Assembly (NCBI GenBank): GCA_902589305.1
Contig: CACISL010000008.1
Span: 1 to 60,845 of the forward strand
Source: an uncultured Pelagibacteraceae bacterium
GTDB taxonomy: Bacteria; Pseudomonadota; Alphaproteobacteria; Pelagibacterales; Pelagibacteraceae
Direction of reading: 5' to 3'
Length of the DNA stretch: 60,845 nt
Positions within the stretch are counted from its first letter, which is position 1. The number at the start of each line of letters is the position of its first letter. The notes under the pieces were generated by a model. It ran no database searches. It worked only from the letters and a program-made list of their open reading frames with translations, and had not been told where the DNA came from. The translations under genes and the position numbers were made by a program. Positions 41,190 through 50,932 of the stretch are shown here, one piece after another.

Positions 41190-41336
41190 ACCCCATCTGT
41201 CTATGTACCTGAGAGATTTAATCCTTCGGTGAGGCTTCAGCCTGCTTTCCAGAGTTATTACGGTAACGGTCCTTTTGCCTGAGAGTTTCCGGGGTGGTTG
41301 CTCCTTCGGCGCCTAAATGGTCTCTCCCGTTACAAT
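41190..41336 (-). promoter_or_regulatory. tandem glycine riboswitch controlling gcvTHP
   Basis: On the minus strand the leader of gcvT shows two aptamers in series. Aptamer I (about 41334-41268) has GGGAGAGACC, GCGCCGAAGGAGCAA and GGAAACTCTCAGGCAAAAGGACC. Aptamer II (about 41260-41192) has CTCTGGAAAGCAGG, CACCGAAGGATTAA and ATCTCTCAGGTACATAGACAG. The GCCGAAGGAGCAA and CTCAGGxAxAxGGAC blocks are diagnostic for glycine riboswitches. The 9 bases before the gcvT start (41183-41175) are the exact complement of 41259-41251 at the foot of aptamer II, which suggests control at translation start. In SAR11 a glycine-activated switch has been described. Confidence 0.95.
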
Positions 41337-41379
41337 GCAACTTTCCTCTAAATACTGTAAAAAGTCAAATGCAAATTAT

Positions 41380-42243
41380 TCAAGTCTTTCTATGTTTTTT
41401 GTCAAAACTCTTCAATATTATTGCCGAAATAATGATGGTTCCACCTATAAATACGCTTATTGGAGGAATTTCACTCAAAAATAACCATACCCAAAGGGGC
41501 GCACATAAAGTCTCCGTTAACATTAATAGCCCAACTGTTGCTGACTCGACTGTTCTTGATCCTATTGTTATACAAATAAAGCTAAGTGCTAATTGTGGAA
41601 CTCCAAGAAGAAAACCCATCCAAAGATCATGATTAGTGAATTCAAAAGATTCTGCTAAGAAAAAACCGTAAATCAAACTAAATATTCCGGAATAAAAAAT
41701 TGCTGGAACCATATCAACTTTGGTATTTTTCCTTATAATCATTACTAAAATTGCGAAATTTATTGGGATTGCTAATGCAACTATGTTTCCAAATAGTGAT
41801 CCTCCTGAAATAGAATCCCCAACCATTATAATAATTCCACTCATAGCAAGAAAGATTGATATCAAACCCATTAAAGAAACTTTTTCTTTCAAATAAAAAT
41901 AGCCAAATATTGCTAGAAACATAGTTTGGGTACTTATGATAAAAACAACATTTGCTACTGTTGTATTACTCATCGCAACTACAAAAGCAACAAAGCTGAA
42001 TGATAAAACGAAACCACCTAATAATCCTGGAAAGCCAGACTCTTTAATAATAGTTAACGTATTTTTTTTATAAGTTACTAAAAGAAATGCAACTAGAGCT
42101 AAAAGAAAAAAAAATGATCTTAAAAATAATATTTGCCAAATACTTGCCTCTTCAAAAGATCTTATTATAAAACCTCCCCAGCTTAAACAAAATCCACCAA
42201 ATAGGAGTAAAATATAACCTGGTATTTTATATAAAAATTGCAT
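41380..42243 (-). CDS. EamA/DMT-family transporter
   Basis: A 287-residue membrane protein with ten helices formed by two EamA repeats (first ending near SLMGLISIFLAMSGIIIMVGD, second near ISVFIGGTIIISAIIL). Glycine- and proline-rich helix ends such as LTETLCAPLWVWLFLSEIP are typical of the drug/metabolite transporter superfamily. Substrate unknown; exporters of amino acids or nucleosides are common in this group. It starts directly after the MATE gene, so the two are co-transcribed, and it ends 44 bp ahead of the riboswitch. Confidence 0.88.
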   Translation of the reverse strand: MQFLYKIPGYILLLFGGFCLSWGGFIIRSFEEASIWQILFLRSFFFLLALVAFLLVTYKKNTLTIIKESGFPGLLGGFVLSFSFVAFVVAMSNTTVANVVFIISTQTMFLAIFGYFYLKEKVSLMGLISIFLAMSGIIIMVGDSISGGSLFGNIVALAIPINFAILVMIIRKNTKVDMVPAIFYSGIFSLIYGFFLAESFEFTNHDLWMGFLLGVPQLALSFICITIGSRTVESATVGLLMLTETLCAPLWVWLFLSEIPPISVFIGGTIIISAIILKSFDKKHRKT

Positions 42244-43569
42244 TTAAAATCTTTTCAAAATATTTTTAAAATAATATTGTAAAGTCAAGGATCTAAATAT
42301 CATAAATAACAAAAGAGATAGCCAAATACCATGATTGTCGAGATATTTTGTTAAAAGGATTGATACTCCAATATAACTCAAAACAGATATTATCATTGCA
42401 TTTCTAATTTCTTTTGTTTGAGATGCTCCGATAAATATTCCATCTAATTGATAGCAAAAACACGCAATTGGTGGAATTATAATTACCCATAAAATATGTT
42501 GAAAAGAAATAAATCTTAAAATCTCAATATCAGTAATGATATAAATTATTTCTTTGAAAAATATTAAATAAATTATTGAAATAATTATAGCAGTGATAAA
42601 ACTTACCTGAATAGAATTTTTAAAAACTTCTAAAAAAGATTTTAAGTTTCTTCTTCCCACAGCGAAACCTACAATTCCTTCAGTCGAAAATGCATAAGCA
42701 TCCAAAAAAAACGATGATAAAATTATAAATTGCATTAATATTGTATTTACTGCTAAATAATCTTCTCCAATTTTTGAACCAAGATAAGTTACCCATAGAA
42801 AAGCAAATGTGAGAAATAAAGTTCTTATGAAAATATCTAAATTAACATTCAAAAGCTTTAATAATTTTGACTTTACTACTAAATTTTCAAATTTAGGAAT
42901 AACTTTAAATTTTTGAATGATATAATTATAGGTAAATAATATGAAAATAATTAAAGTTATATAACTTGAAATTAATGTTCCAAGAGCTACACCATAAACA
43001 TTTAAATTATATGTTAAAACCAGCAGAGAACTAAAAATAATATTCAAACTTGATAGAACAATTATTAATAAACTTGAAATTTTTGTTTTTTGTATACCTA
43101 AATAAAAACCAACTAGAACATAAATGATTAATTCTGCAGGAATTGAAAAAATTCTTACATTTAGATAAGTTTTTATTAGTACCTCAGTTTCATCAGAGGG
43201 AGAAAAAAAATAACTTATTGCAATTTTCACAGCTGGAAAGAATATAATTATTATGAATGATGCAATAAGAGCAAGAACTATATTTCTTAAAATCGTTTTT
43301 ACTATCTCTCTATAATCGCTTCTTCCATAAGCCTGTGCAACTATTCCAACGGTCCCCATTCTTAAAAAACCAAAACTCCAAACAATCATAGTCATAACTG
43401 ATGTAGCTATACTAGTTGCAGCTAAATATTTGGTTTCACTTAGATTGCCCATCAATCCTGTATCAACCATTCCCACTAATGGAATAGCCATGTTTGAAAA
43501 AAAAACCGGTATGGACAATAAAATTATTTGTTTTTTTGAAAATTTTGATCTACTTTTAAGTAATTCCAT
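42244..43569 (-). CDS. MATE-family efflux transporter (DinF-like)
   Basis: A 441-residue protein with 12 membrane helices of the MATE family. SIPVFFSNMAIPLVGMVDTGLMGNLSE (helix 1 region) and the repeated pattern in the second half, VNTILMQFIILSSFFLDAYAFSTEGIVGFAVG, match the DinF branch. Cation-driven export of toxic organic compounds is the family role. Forms an operon with the EamA gene. Divergent from the TerC gene with a 48-bp gap. Confidence 0.88.
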   Translation of the reverse strand: MELLKSRSKFSKKQIILLSIPVFFSNMAIPLVGMVDTGLMGNLSETKYLAATSIATSVMTMIVWSFGFLRMGTVGIVAQAYGRSDYREIVKTILRNIVLALIASFIIIIFFPAVKIAISYFFSPSDETEVLIKTYLNVRIFSIPAELIIYVLVGFYLGIQKTKISSLLIIVLSSLNIIFSSLLVLTYNLNVYGVALGTLISSYITLIIFILFTYNYIIQKFKVIPKFENLVVKSKLLKLLNVNLDIFIRTLFLTFAFLWVTYLGSKIGEDYLAVNTILMQFIILSSFFLDAYAFSTEGIVGFAVGRRNLKSFLEVFKNSIQVSFITAIIISIIYLIFFKEIIYIITDIEILRFISFQHILWVIIIPPIACFCYQLDGIFIGASQTKEIRNAMIISVLSYIGVSILLTKYLDNHGIWLSLLLFMIFRSLTLQYYFKNILKRF

Positions 43570-43617
43570 TTTATTCTTTAATATATCCTAAGAACCTTAT
43601 ATACATTGATTCTATTA

Positions 43618-44235
43618 ATGTTAGAGCAAGTAATTATCTCTGTACAAATTATCCTCATCGATATAGTGATGGCTGCGGACAACGCGATCATTATAGGTTT
43701 AATTGCAGCAGGATTTGCAACAGAAAATAGAAGAAAAATTATTGCATGGGGTGTTGCTGCGGCTTTCTTATTTAGGATTGTTTTTGCATCCGGGGCCAAT
43801 TATCTATTTGAATTTGCCTGGATTAAGATTCTCGGTGGTGTCTTACTTTTATGGGTAATAAATAACTTAAGACAAGACTTTTTTGGTAAAAATAAAATAA
43901 AAACACCTCAACTTAAGTCGGGTGAGACTAAAAGTTTTAGTGTTGGGGTATATCAAGTGCTGATTGCTGATCTCACATTGAGTTTTGATAATACAATTGC
44001 AGTAGTAGCAGCCTCTAAAGGTAATTTTCATCTCATGGTAATTGGATTGTTGTTGTCAGTATTTTTAATTGCTACTCTTGCAAGTTATTTTGCCGAATAT
44101 ATAAAAAAACATATGTGGCTAGGTTACTTAGGTTTATTTGTAATTTTAATAATTTCAATTCAATTAATTATTGGAGGACTAGTGAATTATGAAGTTCTTT
44201 CAATAAACGAAAAATATAAATTTTTATTCTTATAA
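43618..44235 (+). CDS. TerC-family membrane protein
   Basis: About 205 residues from the ATG at 43618 (a TTG 12 bp before is less likely). Seven helices. The motif DIVMAADNAIIIGL and its partner DLTLSFDNTIAVVAAS contain the paired acidic/asparagine residues of the TerC/YjbE group, which exports manganese in several bacteria; the lipid-like tellurite label is historical. Its last base is the first of the next gene's ATG, so the two are coupled. Confidence 0.88.
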   Translation: MLEQVIISVQIILIDIVMAADNAIIIGLIAAGFATENRRKIIAWGVAAAFLFRIVFASGANYLFEFAWIKILGGVLLLWVINNLRQDFFGKNKIKTPQLKSGETKSFSVGVYQVLIADLTLSFDNTIAVVAASKGNFHLMVIGLLLSVFLIATLASYFAEYIKKHMWLGYLGLFVILIISIQLIIGGLVNYEVLSINEKYKFLFL

Positions 44236-45197
44236 TGTTAGATTTTTGTATTATAGGGTCAGGCGTTTCTGGCTCTACAATAGCTCATATTCTATCTAAA
44301 AAATATAATGTTGAGATTTTCGATAAAGCTAGGGGGCTTGGTGGAAGAGCTTCCAACAAAAGATTTATTAAGAAACAAAGTTTTGATCATGGAGTTCAAT
44401 ATATATCTCCAAGGTCAAAAAGTTTTAAAAACTTTGTTCAATTTCTTTATAAAAAAAAAGAATTAAAAATTTGGGATGGTTATCATTTAGACTTTACATT
44501 TGAAAAGAAGGAAAATAAAAAGAAATTTATTGGCATAAAAGGCAATAATGTAATCTCTAAATTTTACACTAAAAATATAAGAAAAAATTTTCAGTCACCA
44601 ATAAAGTCAATTTTCTATAATAAATACTTTTGGGAAATTAAATTAGAATCAAAAGAGATAATTAAGGCCAGGTCAGTTGTTTTTACTTGTCCATTCCCAC
44701 AATTAAAAAAGATAGCAGGAAAATATCTTGAGAAAAAATTTTTAAAATTAAAAATTATTATGGAACCTAATATAACTACGATGATTGCTTTTAAAAATCA
44801 AAAAGAAGTTCCAGTAAGTAGTATAAGATTTAATGATGAAGTTCTTACATGGGCTGCAAACGAAAATAGCAAAAAAAGGTTCAAGAGCTCTAATTCACTT
44901 TGGACATTGCAATCTTCTGTTAAGTGGGCAAAAAAGAACATAAATATTTACAAAAAAAATAAAAAAATTGAAAATATGTTAATTTCAAAATTTTTGAATT
45001 TCACTGGTTATAAAAAAAATAAGATTATATTTAGAAAAACACATGGATGGAAATACTCTTATAATTTTCATGGATCGCCATATAAAAGTTATTGGAATAA
45101 AAAATTAAGAATAGGTGTTTGTGCCGATTGGTTGATCGGACCAAAAGTAGAAAGTGCTTGGTTGAGTGCTAATGATCTAGCAAAAAAAATAAAATAA
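44235..45197 (+). CDS. FAD-dependent renalase-like oxidoreductase
   Basis: A 320-residue flavoprotein. FCIIGSGVSGSTIAHIL (residues 3-19) and the ARGLGGRASNKR segment (about 34-45) are the Rossmann/GRxGG signatures of the renalase/amine oxidase-like group (COG3380); the end IGVCADWLIGPKVESAWLSANDLA is also typical. Such enzymes oxidise abnormal NAD(P)H isomers or amines; here function is open. Coupled to the TerC gene by a one-base overlap; convergent with prpD with no gap. Confidence 0.87.
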   Translation: MLDFCIIGSGVSGSTIAHILSKKYNVEIFDKARGLGGRASNKRFIKKQSFDHGVQYISPRSKSFKNFVQFLYKKKELKIWDGYHLDFTFEKKENKKKFIGIKGNNVISKFYTKNIRKNFQSPIKSIFYNKYFWEIKLESKEIIKARSVVFTCPFPQLKKIAGKYLEKKFLKLKIIMEPNITTMIAFKNQKEVPVSSIRFNDEVLTWAANENSKKRFKSSNSLWTLQSSVKWAKKNINIYKKNKKIENMLISKFLNFTGYKKNKIIFRKTHGWKYSYNFHGSPYKSYWNKKLRIGVCADWLIGPKVESAWLSANDLAKKIK

Positions 45198-46703
45198 TTA
45201 AAAGATACCTTTGCTACTTCTAGATTTATCTTTTACTGATGATTTTACCTCCACATTTAAACCTATTAAATCTTTTGCTTTTAGTTTTGGAAGATTTTGA
45301 ACACACTTTAAAAATCTATCCGACTCTTTTTTTGAAACTAAACCATCAGTTAAGCTTTTGAATTTATTTATATATTCTTTGCGAGAGAAAGGTCTTTTAC
45401 CAGCTGGATGTGCATCTGCAACGTTAATTTCCTCTGAAATTATAGACCCATCTTTCATTGTTATAACCACTTTTCCACCAAAGCATTTATTTTTTGGGTT
45501 GGGATCATGATATTTTTCAGTCCATTTTGGATCCTCTTTTGTTGAAATTTTTCGCCAAAGTTCAACAGTACTTTTTCTTTGTGCTCTTTTAGGAGTGTAG
45601 GATTTGACATGATGCCAAGCACCATCTTCGAGTGCCACTGCAAAAATATACATTATTGAATGATCTAAAGTTTCCCTGCTTGCTTTTGGATCCATTTTTT
45701 GCGGATCGTTTGCGCCGGTACCAATTACGTAGTGAGTATGATGACTTGTTTCAATTACAATATTTTCAATATCACTAACATTTGAAATTTTTTTATTTAG
45801 GCTTCTAGCTAGATCGATTAAAGCTTGGGATTGATATTCTGCAGAATGCTCTTTAGTGTAAGTTTCAAGTATTGCTCGCTTAGGTTCATTAATGTTTGGT
45901 AATGGCACTGAATATTCTTTATCTGGTCCAGATAAAACATAAGCTATAACGCTATCTTCTCCTTCATAAATTGGTGACGGAGCACCCTCGCCTCTCATAC
46001 ATCTATCGACTGCCTCTACCGCAAGTTTACCAGCATGCGCTGGTGCAAAAGCTTTCCAACTAGATATTTCTCCTTTTCGAGATTGCCTCGTTGAGACGGT
46101 AATATGTAATGCTTGTTGAACAGATTGATAAATCACATCTGTTTTTAAATTTAGCAAGCTTCCTAAACCAGCTGCAACACTTGGGCCTAGGTGAGCTATA
46201 TGATCAATTTTATGTTCATGTAAGCAAATACCTTTTACTAAGTTTACTTGCACCTCATAACCGGTAAGTATTCCTCTAATTAAATCTTTACCATTACACC
46301 CCTTTTGTTGTGCAACTGCTAAAATTGCAGGAATATTATCGCCTGGATGGCTGTAATCTGCTGCTAAAAAAGTATCGTGATAATCTAATTCTCTTACAGC
46401 TGTTCCATTTGCCCATGCACCCCACTCGCAATCTACTTTAATTTTTGGATTCAAACCAAAAACAGTAGCACCCGTTTTTCTAGAATGCGACAGTGCCATT
46501 GCTCTCGCCGAAATAACTGGTCCTCTGTTAAAAGAGGCAATAGCAACTGATGCATTGTCAATAATTCTATTGATAACCATATCTACCGCATCTTTGTCTA
46601 TTTGAGCTTTATCTGATGCAATCTCTGCTATTTTCCATGCTAATTGATCTTCTTTTTTTAAATTTGATTTTGACGGATGAACTTTTACTTTTATGTTTCT
46701 CAT
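45198..46703 (-). CDS. prpD: 2-methylcitrate dehydratase PrpD (MmgE/PrpD family)
   Basis: A 501-residue protein. The family blocks are [59 protein letters not shown] and [27 protein letters not shown]. PrpD removes water from 2-methylcitrate in propionate oxidation. It directly follows aconitase, which can rehydrate the product. AcuI at 20546 makes propionyl-CoA, so both could feed the same pathway. prpB and prpC are not in the window. Family certain; the exact substrate could be another hydroxyacid. Confidence 0.9.
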   Translation of the reverse strand: MRNIKVKVHPSKSNLKKEDQLAWKIAEIASDKAQIDKDAVDMVINRIIDNASVAIASFNRGPVISARAMALSHSRKTGATVFGLNPKIKVDCEWGAWANGTAVRELDYHDTFLAADYSHPGDNIPAILAVAQQKGCNGKDLIRGILTGYEVQVNLVKGICLHEHKIDHIAHLGPSVAAGLGSLLNLKTDVIYQSVQQALHITVSTRQSRKGEISSWKAFAPAHAGKLAVEAVDRCMRGEGAPSPIYEGEDSVIAYVLSGPDKEYSVPLPNINEPKRAILETYTKEHSAEYQSQALIDLARSLNKKISNVSDIENIVIETSHHTHYVIGTGANDPQKMDPKASRETLDHSIMYIFAVALEDGAWHHVKSYTPKRAQRKSTVELWRKISTKEDPKWTEKYHDPNPKNKCFGGKVVITMKDGSIISEEINVADAHPAGKRPFSRKEYINKFKSLTDGLVSKKESDRFLKCVQNLPKLKAKDLIGLNVEVKSSVKDKSRSSKGIF

Positions 46704-49379
46704 TTAATTTGCAAGCATATTTCTTAAAACATACTGTAAAATTCCTCCATTTTTGTAGTACTCCACTTCATTAGCAGTATCAATTCTACAAAGCATTGAA
46801 ATTTTTTTGCTAGTTCCGTCTTGATATTTAATTTCACAAGTCACCTCTTGTCTTGGCTTTACACCTTTGTCAATATCTACAACTGAAATTAACTCTGCTC
46901 CTGTAATATTCAATTTTTTTCGATCAAAACCCTCTTTAAACTGTAAGGGTAATACACCCATTCCAATTAAATTTGATCTATGAATTCTCTCAAAACTCTC
47001 TGCTAAAACAGCTTTAATTCCTAAAAGTTTAGTTCCTTTAGCCGCCCAATCCCTTGACGAACCTGTTCCATATTCTTTACCGGCAATTACAACTAAATCA
47101 TTTTTTCTTTTTTTATATTCCATTGCAGCTTCATAAACACTCATTACTTTTCCGTCTGGCTGCAAAGTTGTAAATCCACCTTCAGTACCAGGAGCCATTT
47201 CATTTCTAATTTTTATATTTCCAAAAGTTCCTCTCATCATTACTTCATGATTTCCTCTTCTTGCACCATAAGAGTTAAAATCTTTTTGTTGTATTTGATG
47301 TTTCATAAAATAATCGCCAGTTGGACTATCTTTTTTAATACTTCCTGCTGGTGAAATATGATCCGTAGTTACTGTGTCAGCTAGTAATAAAAGAATTCTT
47401 GCGTCATTAATTGGTTTAAAACCCTCCGGTTGGTCAGGTAAATCGTCAAAAAATGGGGGTCTCTTTACATATGTAGAATTAGCTTCCCAGTTATAAATAT
47501 CACTATCGGTTGTGTTGATTGCTTGCCATTCTTTAGGTCCCTTTGAAACATTTGAATATCTTTGTTTAAACATATCTGCGTTTAAAGAACTTAACATCAA
47601 ATCTTCAATTTCTTTATTACTTGGCCAAATATCTTTCAAGAAAACATCTTTGCCATTTTTATCTTTACCTAGAGCAGATTTGTACATATCAAAATTCATA
47701 TTACCTGCTAGAGCATAAGCAACTACAAGTGGAGGTGAAGCTAAGTAATTAGCTTTTACATCTGGATTAATTCTTCCTTCAAAGTTTCTATTTCCAGATA
47801 AAACTGAAACAGCGTACAGATCCTTTTTATTTATTGCATCTGATATATTTTGATTTAAAGGTCCAGAGTTACCAATACAAGTAGTACAGCCATAACCAAC
47901 TAAATTAAAACCGAGTTCATCTAAATATTTATTTAATCCTGCTTTTTCTAAATAGTCAGTTACAACTTGTGATCCTGGTGCGAGTGAAGTTTTTACCCAA
48001 GGCTTAACTTTTAGTCCTTTTTCATGTGCTTTCTTCGCTAAAAGACCTGCGCCAATCATTACGCTTGGATTCGAGGTATTTGTGCAAGATGTTATCGCAG
48101 CAATAACAATATCACCATCTTTTATATTAAAGTCAGTACCTTCAACTTTAGCTTCAATAATCTTATCTCTTTTTGCATTTTCTTTATAAACTTTTGAAAA
48201 AGCAGTTGAGGCCTCGGTAAGCAAAACTTTATCCTGGGGTCGTTTAGGTCCAGAAATGCTTGTTACTACACTGCTTACATCTAAGGAAAGAGTATCGGTA
48301 AACACAACATCATTACTTGCCCAAAGGCCTTGTTCTTTTGAATATTTCTCGACTAAAGCTATTGTTTCTTGGTCTCTTCCTGATAAATTTAAATATTTAA
48401 GAGTTTCATCATCAACTGGAAAGAAGCCACATGTAGCTCCATATTCAGGAGCCATGTTTGCAATTGTTGCTCTATCAGCTAAAGTTAAATTTTTTAAACC
48501 CTCTCCATAAAACTCAACAAATTTTCCAACTACTCCTTTTTTTCTTAGCATCTCAACAATGATTAAAACTAAGTCTGTTGCAGTTGTTCCTTCTTTTAGT
48601 TTTCCTTTGAGTTCTACGCCAATGACTTCTGGAATTAACATTGAAATTGGCTGGCCTAACATTGCGGCCTCAGCTTCTATTCCTCCAACTCCCCAACCTA
48701 AGACAGATAAACCATTCACCATTGTTGTATGACTATCAGTTCCAACTAGAGTATCTGGATAAGCGTATAAATCATTTCCGCTTTTTGATGACCAAACAAC
48801 TTTAGATAAATATTCTAAATTTACTTGATGACAAATTCCTGTACCGGGGGGAACAACTCTAAAATTGTCAAATGCTTTTTGTCCCCATTTTAAAAAAGAG
48901 TATCGTTCGCCATTTCTTGAAAATTCTCTCTCAACATTTTGATTAAATGATTTTCCTGACGCATACTCGTCGACCATCACAGAATGATCTATAACTAAAT
49001 CAACGGTGGATAATGGATTAATTTTATCTGGATTCTTATTTTTATATTTTACTGCATCTCTCATTGCTGCTAGGTCAGCAATTGCAGGAATTCCTGTATA
49101 ATCTTGTAATAAAGTACGTGCAGGTCTGTAAGCTATTTCAGTGTTAGACTTTTTATTTTTTACCCATTCTTTTATTGCTAAAATCTGTTTTTTATCGACT
49201 GTTAAATCATCCTCATATCTTAGTAGATTTTCTAATAAAACTTTAAGAGATTTTGGTAGCTTTGAAATTCCGTTTAAACCATTCTTTTCGGCTTTTTTTA
49301 AATTGAAAATTTTATATTCTTTTCCAGACGATGAAATATTATCCAATGATTTAAAGGAATCTTTACTATTAAAATTCAT
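46704..49379 (-). CDS. acnA: aconitate hydratase AcnA
   Basis: An 891-residue Fe-S enzyme of the AcnA/IRP type. 4Fe-4S ligands appear in AAITSCTNTSNP and VGYGCTTCIGNSGP (Cys-x2-Cys), with the swivel domain carrying KEYGTGSSRDWAAKGT. It interconverts citrate and isocitrate in the TCA cycle and may also hydrate 2-methyl-cis-aconitate for the adjacent prpD. The start is supported by the 3-bp gap to the LysE gene and by the standard N-terminus (FKSLDNISSSGKEYKIFNL). Confidence 0.97.
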   Translation of the reverse strand: MNFNSKDSFKSLDNISSSGKEYKIFNLKKAEKNGLNGISKLPKSLKVLLENLLRYEDDLTVDKKQILAIKEWVKNKKSNTEIAYRPARTLLQDYTGIPAIADLAAMRDAVKYKNKNPDKINPLSTVDLVIDHSVMVDEYASGKSFNQNVEREFSRNGERYSFLKWGQKAFDNFRVVPPGTGICHQVNLEYLSKVVWSSKSGNDLYAYPDTLVGTDSHTTMVNGLSVLGWGVGGIEAEAAMLGQPISMLIPEVIGVELKGKLKEGTTATDLVLIIVEMLRKKGVVGKFVEFYGEGLKNLTLADRATIANMAPEYGATCGFFPVDDETLKYLNLSGRDQETIALVEKYSKEQGLWASNDVVFTDTLSLDVSSVVTSISGPKRPQDKVLLTEASTAFSKVYKENAKRDKIIEAKVEGTDFNIKDGDIVIAAITSCTNTSNPSVMIGAGLLAKKAHEKGLKVKPWVKTSLAPGSQVVTDYLEKAGLNKYLDELGFNLVGYGCTTCIGNSGPLNQNISDAINKKDLYAVSVLSGNRNFEGRINPDVKANYLASPPLVVAYALAGNMNFDMYKSALGKDKNGKDVFLKDIWPSNKEIEDLMLSSLNADMFKQRYSNVSKGPKEWQAINTTDSDIYNWEANSTYVKRPPFFDDLPDQPEGFKPINDARILLLLADTVTTDHISPAGSIKKDSPTGDYFMKHQIQQKDFNSYGARRGNHEVMMRGTFGNIKIRNEMAPGTEGGFTTLQPDGKVMSVYEAAMEYKKRKNDLVVIAGKEYGTGSSRDWAAKGTKLLGIKAVLAESFERIHRSNLIGMGVLPLQFKEGFDRKKLNITGAELISVVDIDKGVKPRQEVTCEIKYQDGTSKKISMLCRIDTANEVEYYKNGGILQYVLRNMLAN

Positions 49380-49382
49380 GCG

Positions 49383-49970
49383 CTATACATAGAACAAAAT
49401 TACGCAAACGATAAGTAAAAAAGACATTGTGTAATTAAAATTCTTTATAAATCTATCACTTGTGGCGAATTTTCTCATGTATTTTCCCATTAAACACCAA
49501 GCTGTTTGGCTTCCAACAGCCATCAAAAACCAAACAAATGTTAAAATAATCGAGTCTCTCAAGTAATTATTTTGTGTATCAATAAATAAGGAAATTGATG
49601 TTAAGCCAACGATAATGCTTTTAGGGTTTACAAATTGAAACCAAAAAGTATTTAAAAAAGTCACTGGTTTTGGATCAATTTTTTTATCTCTTGTTTGTCC
49701 TGCGAAGGATAATTTGTAAGCCATATATAATAGATAAATTGATCCTAATATTTTTATTGTAGTTTGAATAAATGCATACTTTTGAAAAATAGCCCCAGAA
49801 GTAAGTTGCAAAAGAATAATTAAAAGCGTCCATCCAATAATAACTCCAAGCATCGTAGGAATCGCTTTTCTAAATCCAAAATTAAAAGCTGTGTAAGACG
49901 TCATAATATTATTTGGTCCAGGAGAAAACGCGGTTGCAATACCGAATAAAATTAATGGAAAAAGTTGCAT
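49383..49970 (-). CDS. LysE-family amino acid exporter
   Basis: A 195-residue membrane protein with six helices. FGIATAFSPGPNNIMTSYTAFNFGFRKAIP is the LysE/RhtB signature at the N-terminus; NTFWFQFVNPKSIIVGLTSIS in the middle is also typical. It exports amino acids or related compounds. It starts 6 bp after the cytochrome c-like gene and ends 3 bp from acnA. Confidence 0.9.
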   Translation of the reverse strand: MQLFPLILFGIATAFSPGPNNIMTSYTAFNFGFRKAIPTMLGVIIGWTLLIILLQLTSGAIFQKYAFIQTTIKILGSIYLLYMAYKLSFAGQTRDKKIDPKPVTFLNTFWFQFVNPKSIIVGLTSISLFIDTQNNYLRDSIILTFVWFLMAVGSQTAWCLMGKYMRKFATSDRFIKNFNYTMSFLLIVCVILFYV

Positions 49971-49976
49971 TAAAAT

Positions 49977-50426
49977 TTAATGAGGCGCTCTAAACTTACT
50001 ATGGCAGGCTGTGCAGTTGCTCCACATTAGTTCTTTCTGCACTGCTCTTAGATCTTCAGCAGTCTCAATGGCTTTGGCAAGTTTTATCATATCATCTGAT
50101 GCTTTTTTCATTAAAGCATTGAATTCATCTTTATTTTCCCAAATGCTCGGTAGTGCTCCTGTTTTAAACCCCTCTTTTGCATTTTCAGGAAAATAATCCA
50201 ATAATTTTATATAATTATCTGAAATTTTTTTCATTAAAGGTTTAGCCTCCTCAATTCTTTTAGATTTCAGTAATATAGATATTTTTTTAGCATTTTGATA
50301 GTTTTCACTAAACATTGCTTTTCTACCTTTAATAATTTCTTCTACAGTTTGAGCATTGACAGAAAAAGGAAATGTTAAAGAAAAAATAATAATAAGTGTT
50401 TTTATTATTTTTATCTTTTGCATCAT
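49977..50426 (-). CDS. class II-like cytochrome c (c'/c556 type)
   Basis: A 149-residue protein with a signal peptide (residues 1-25, ending SVNAQ). Four amphipathic helices are followed by a single heme-binding CTACH motif at residues 138-142 close to the C-terminus, the arrangement of cytochromes c' and c556. A periplasmic electron carrier or NO/O2 binding protein. It stands beside a DUF411 gene and a divergent cytochrome b561 gene, which could be its redox partner. Confidence 0.88.
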   Translation of the reverse strand: MMQKIKIIKTLIIIFSLTFPFSVNAQTVEEIIKGRKAMFSENYQNAKKISILLKSKRIEEAKPLMKKISDNYIKLLDYFPENAKEGFKTGALPSIWENKDEFNALMKKASDDMIKLAKAIETAEDLRAVQKELMWSNCTACHSKFRAPH

Positions 50427-50431
50427 AAAAT

Positions 50432-50914
50432 TTATATTGTCATGAATACTGAAGATTTCCCATCTTTAAGTTGATAAATAACATAAGGCTCATCTTTATC
50501 ACCTGGCATTCCTGGTGTGCCAATCGGCATTCCAGGTAAAGCTATACCATCAATATCTGGTTGCTCTTTTAATAATTTATTAACTGCTTCAAGCGGGACA
50601 TGTCCTTCAATAAAGTATTTACCCATAATAGTAGTATGACAAGACTGCATTTCTACAGGAATATTATATTTTTGTTTTATTGTATGAAGGCTTCTCATAT
50701 CTGTTTGTTTTACTTTGAATTTTTCTTCTTCTAAAAATAAAACATAGCCATAACAACATCCGCATGAGGGAGTCTTAAAAACTTCAACTATTTGTTTATT
50801 GTTAATGTTAGCTAAAGCGTCTTTTTTATATGTGACAAAATTAAAGATATAAAAAACAGTGAATAGTACTACTGTAAAAATTGTTAATTTGGTTATAGTG
50901 TTTTTATAAGACAT
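50432..50914 (-). CDS. DUF411 metal-binding protein, membrane-anchored
   Basis: A 160-residue protein with an N-terminal membrane anchor (residues 8-28). The thioredoxin-like CxCC site TPSCGCCYGY, the SCHTTIMGKYFIEGHVP block and the PGMPIGTPGMPG tail are diagnostic for DUF411, a family often linked to copper resistance. Periplasmic side expected. Directly upstream of the cytochrome c gene (5-bp gap) and divergent from cytochrome b561 (18-bp gap). Confidence 0.9.
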   Translation of the reverse strand: MSYKNTITKLTIFTVVLFTVFYIFNFVTYKKDALANINNKQIVEVFKTPSCGCCYGYVLFLEEEKFKVKQTDMRSLHTIKQKYNIPVEMQSCHTTIMGKYFIEGHVPLEAVNKLLKEQPDIDGIALPGMPIGTPGMPGDKDEPYVIYQLKDGKSSVFMTI

Positions 50915-50932
50915 ACTTAATTATAATTAATT

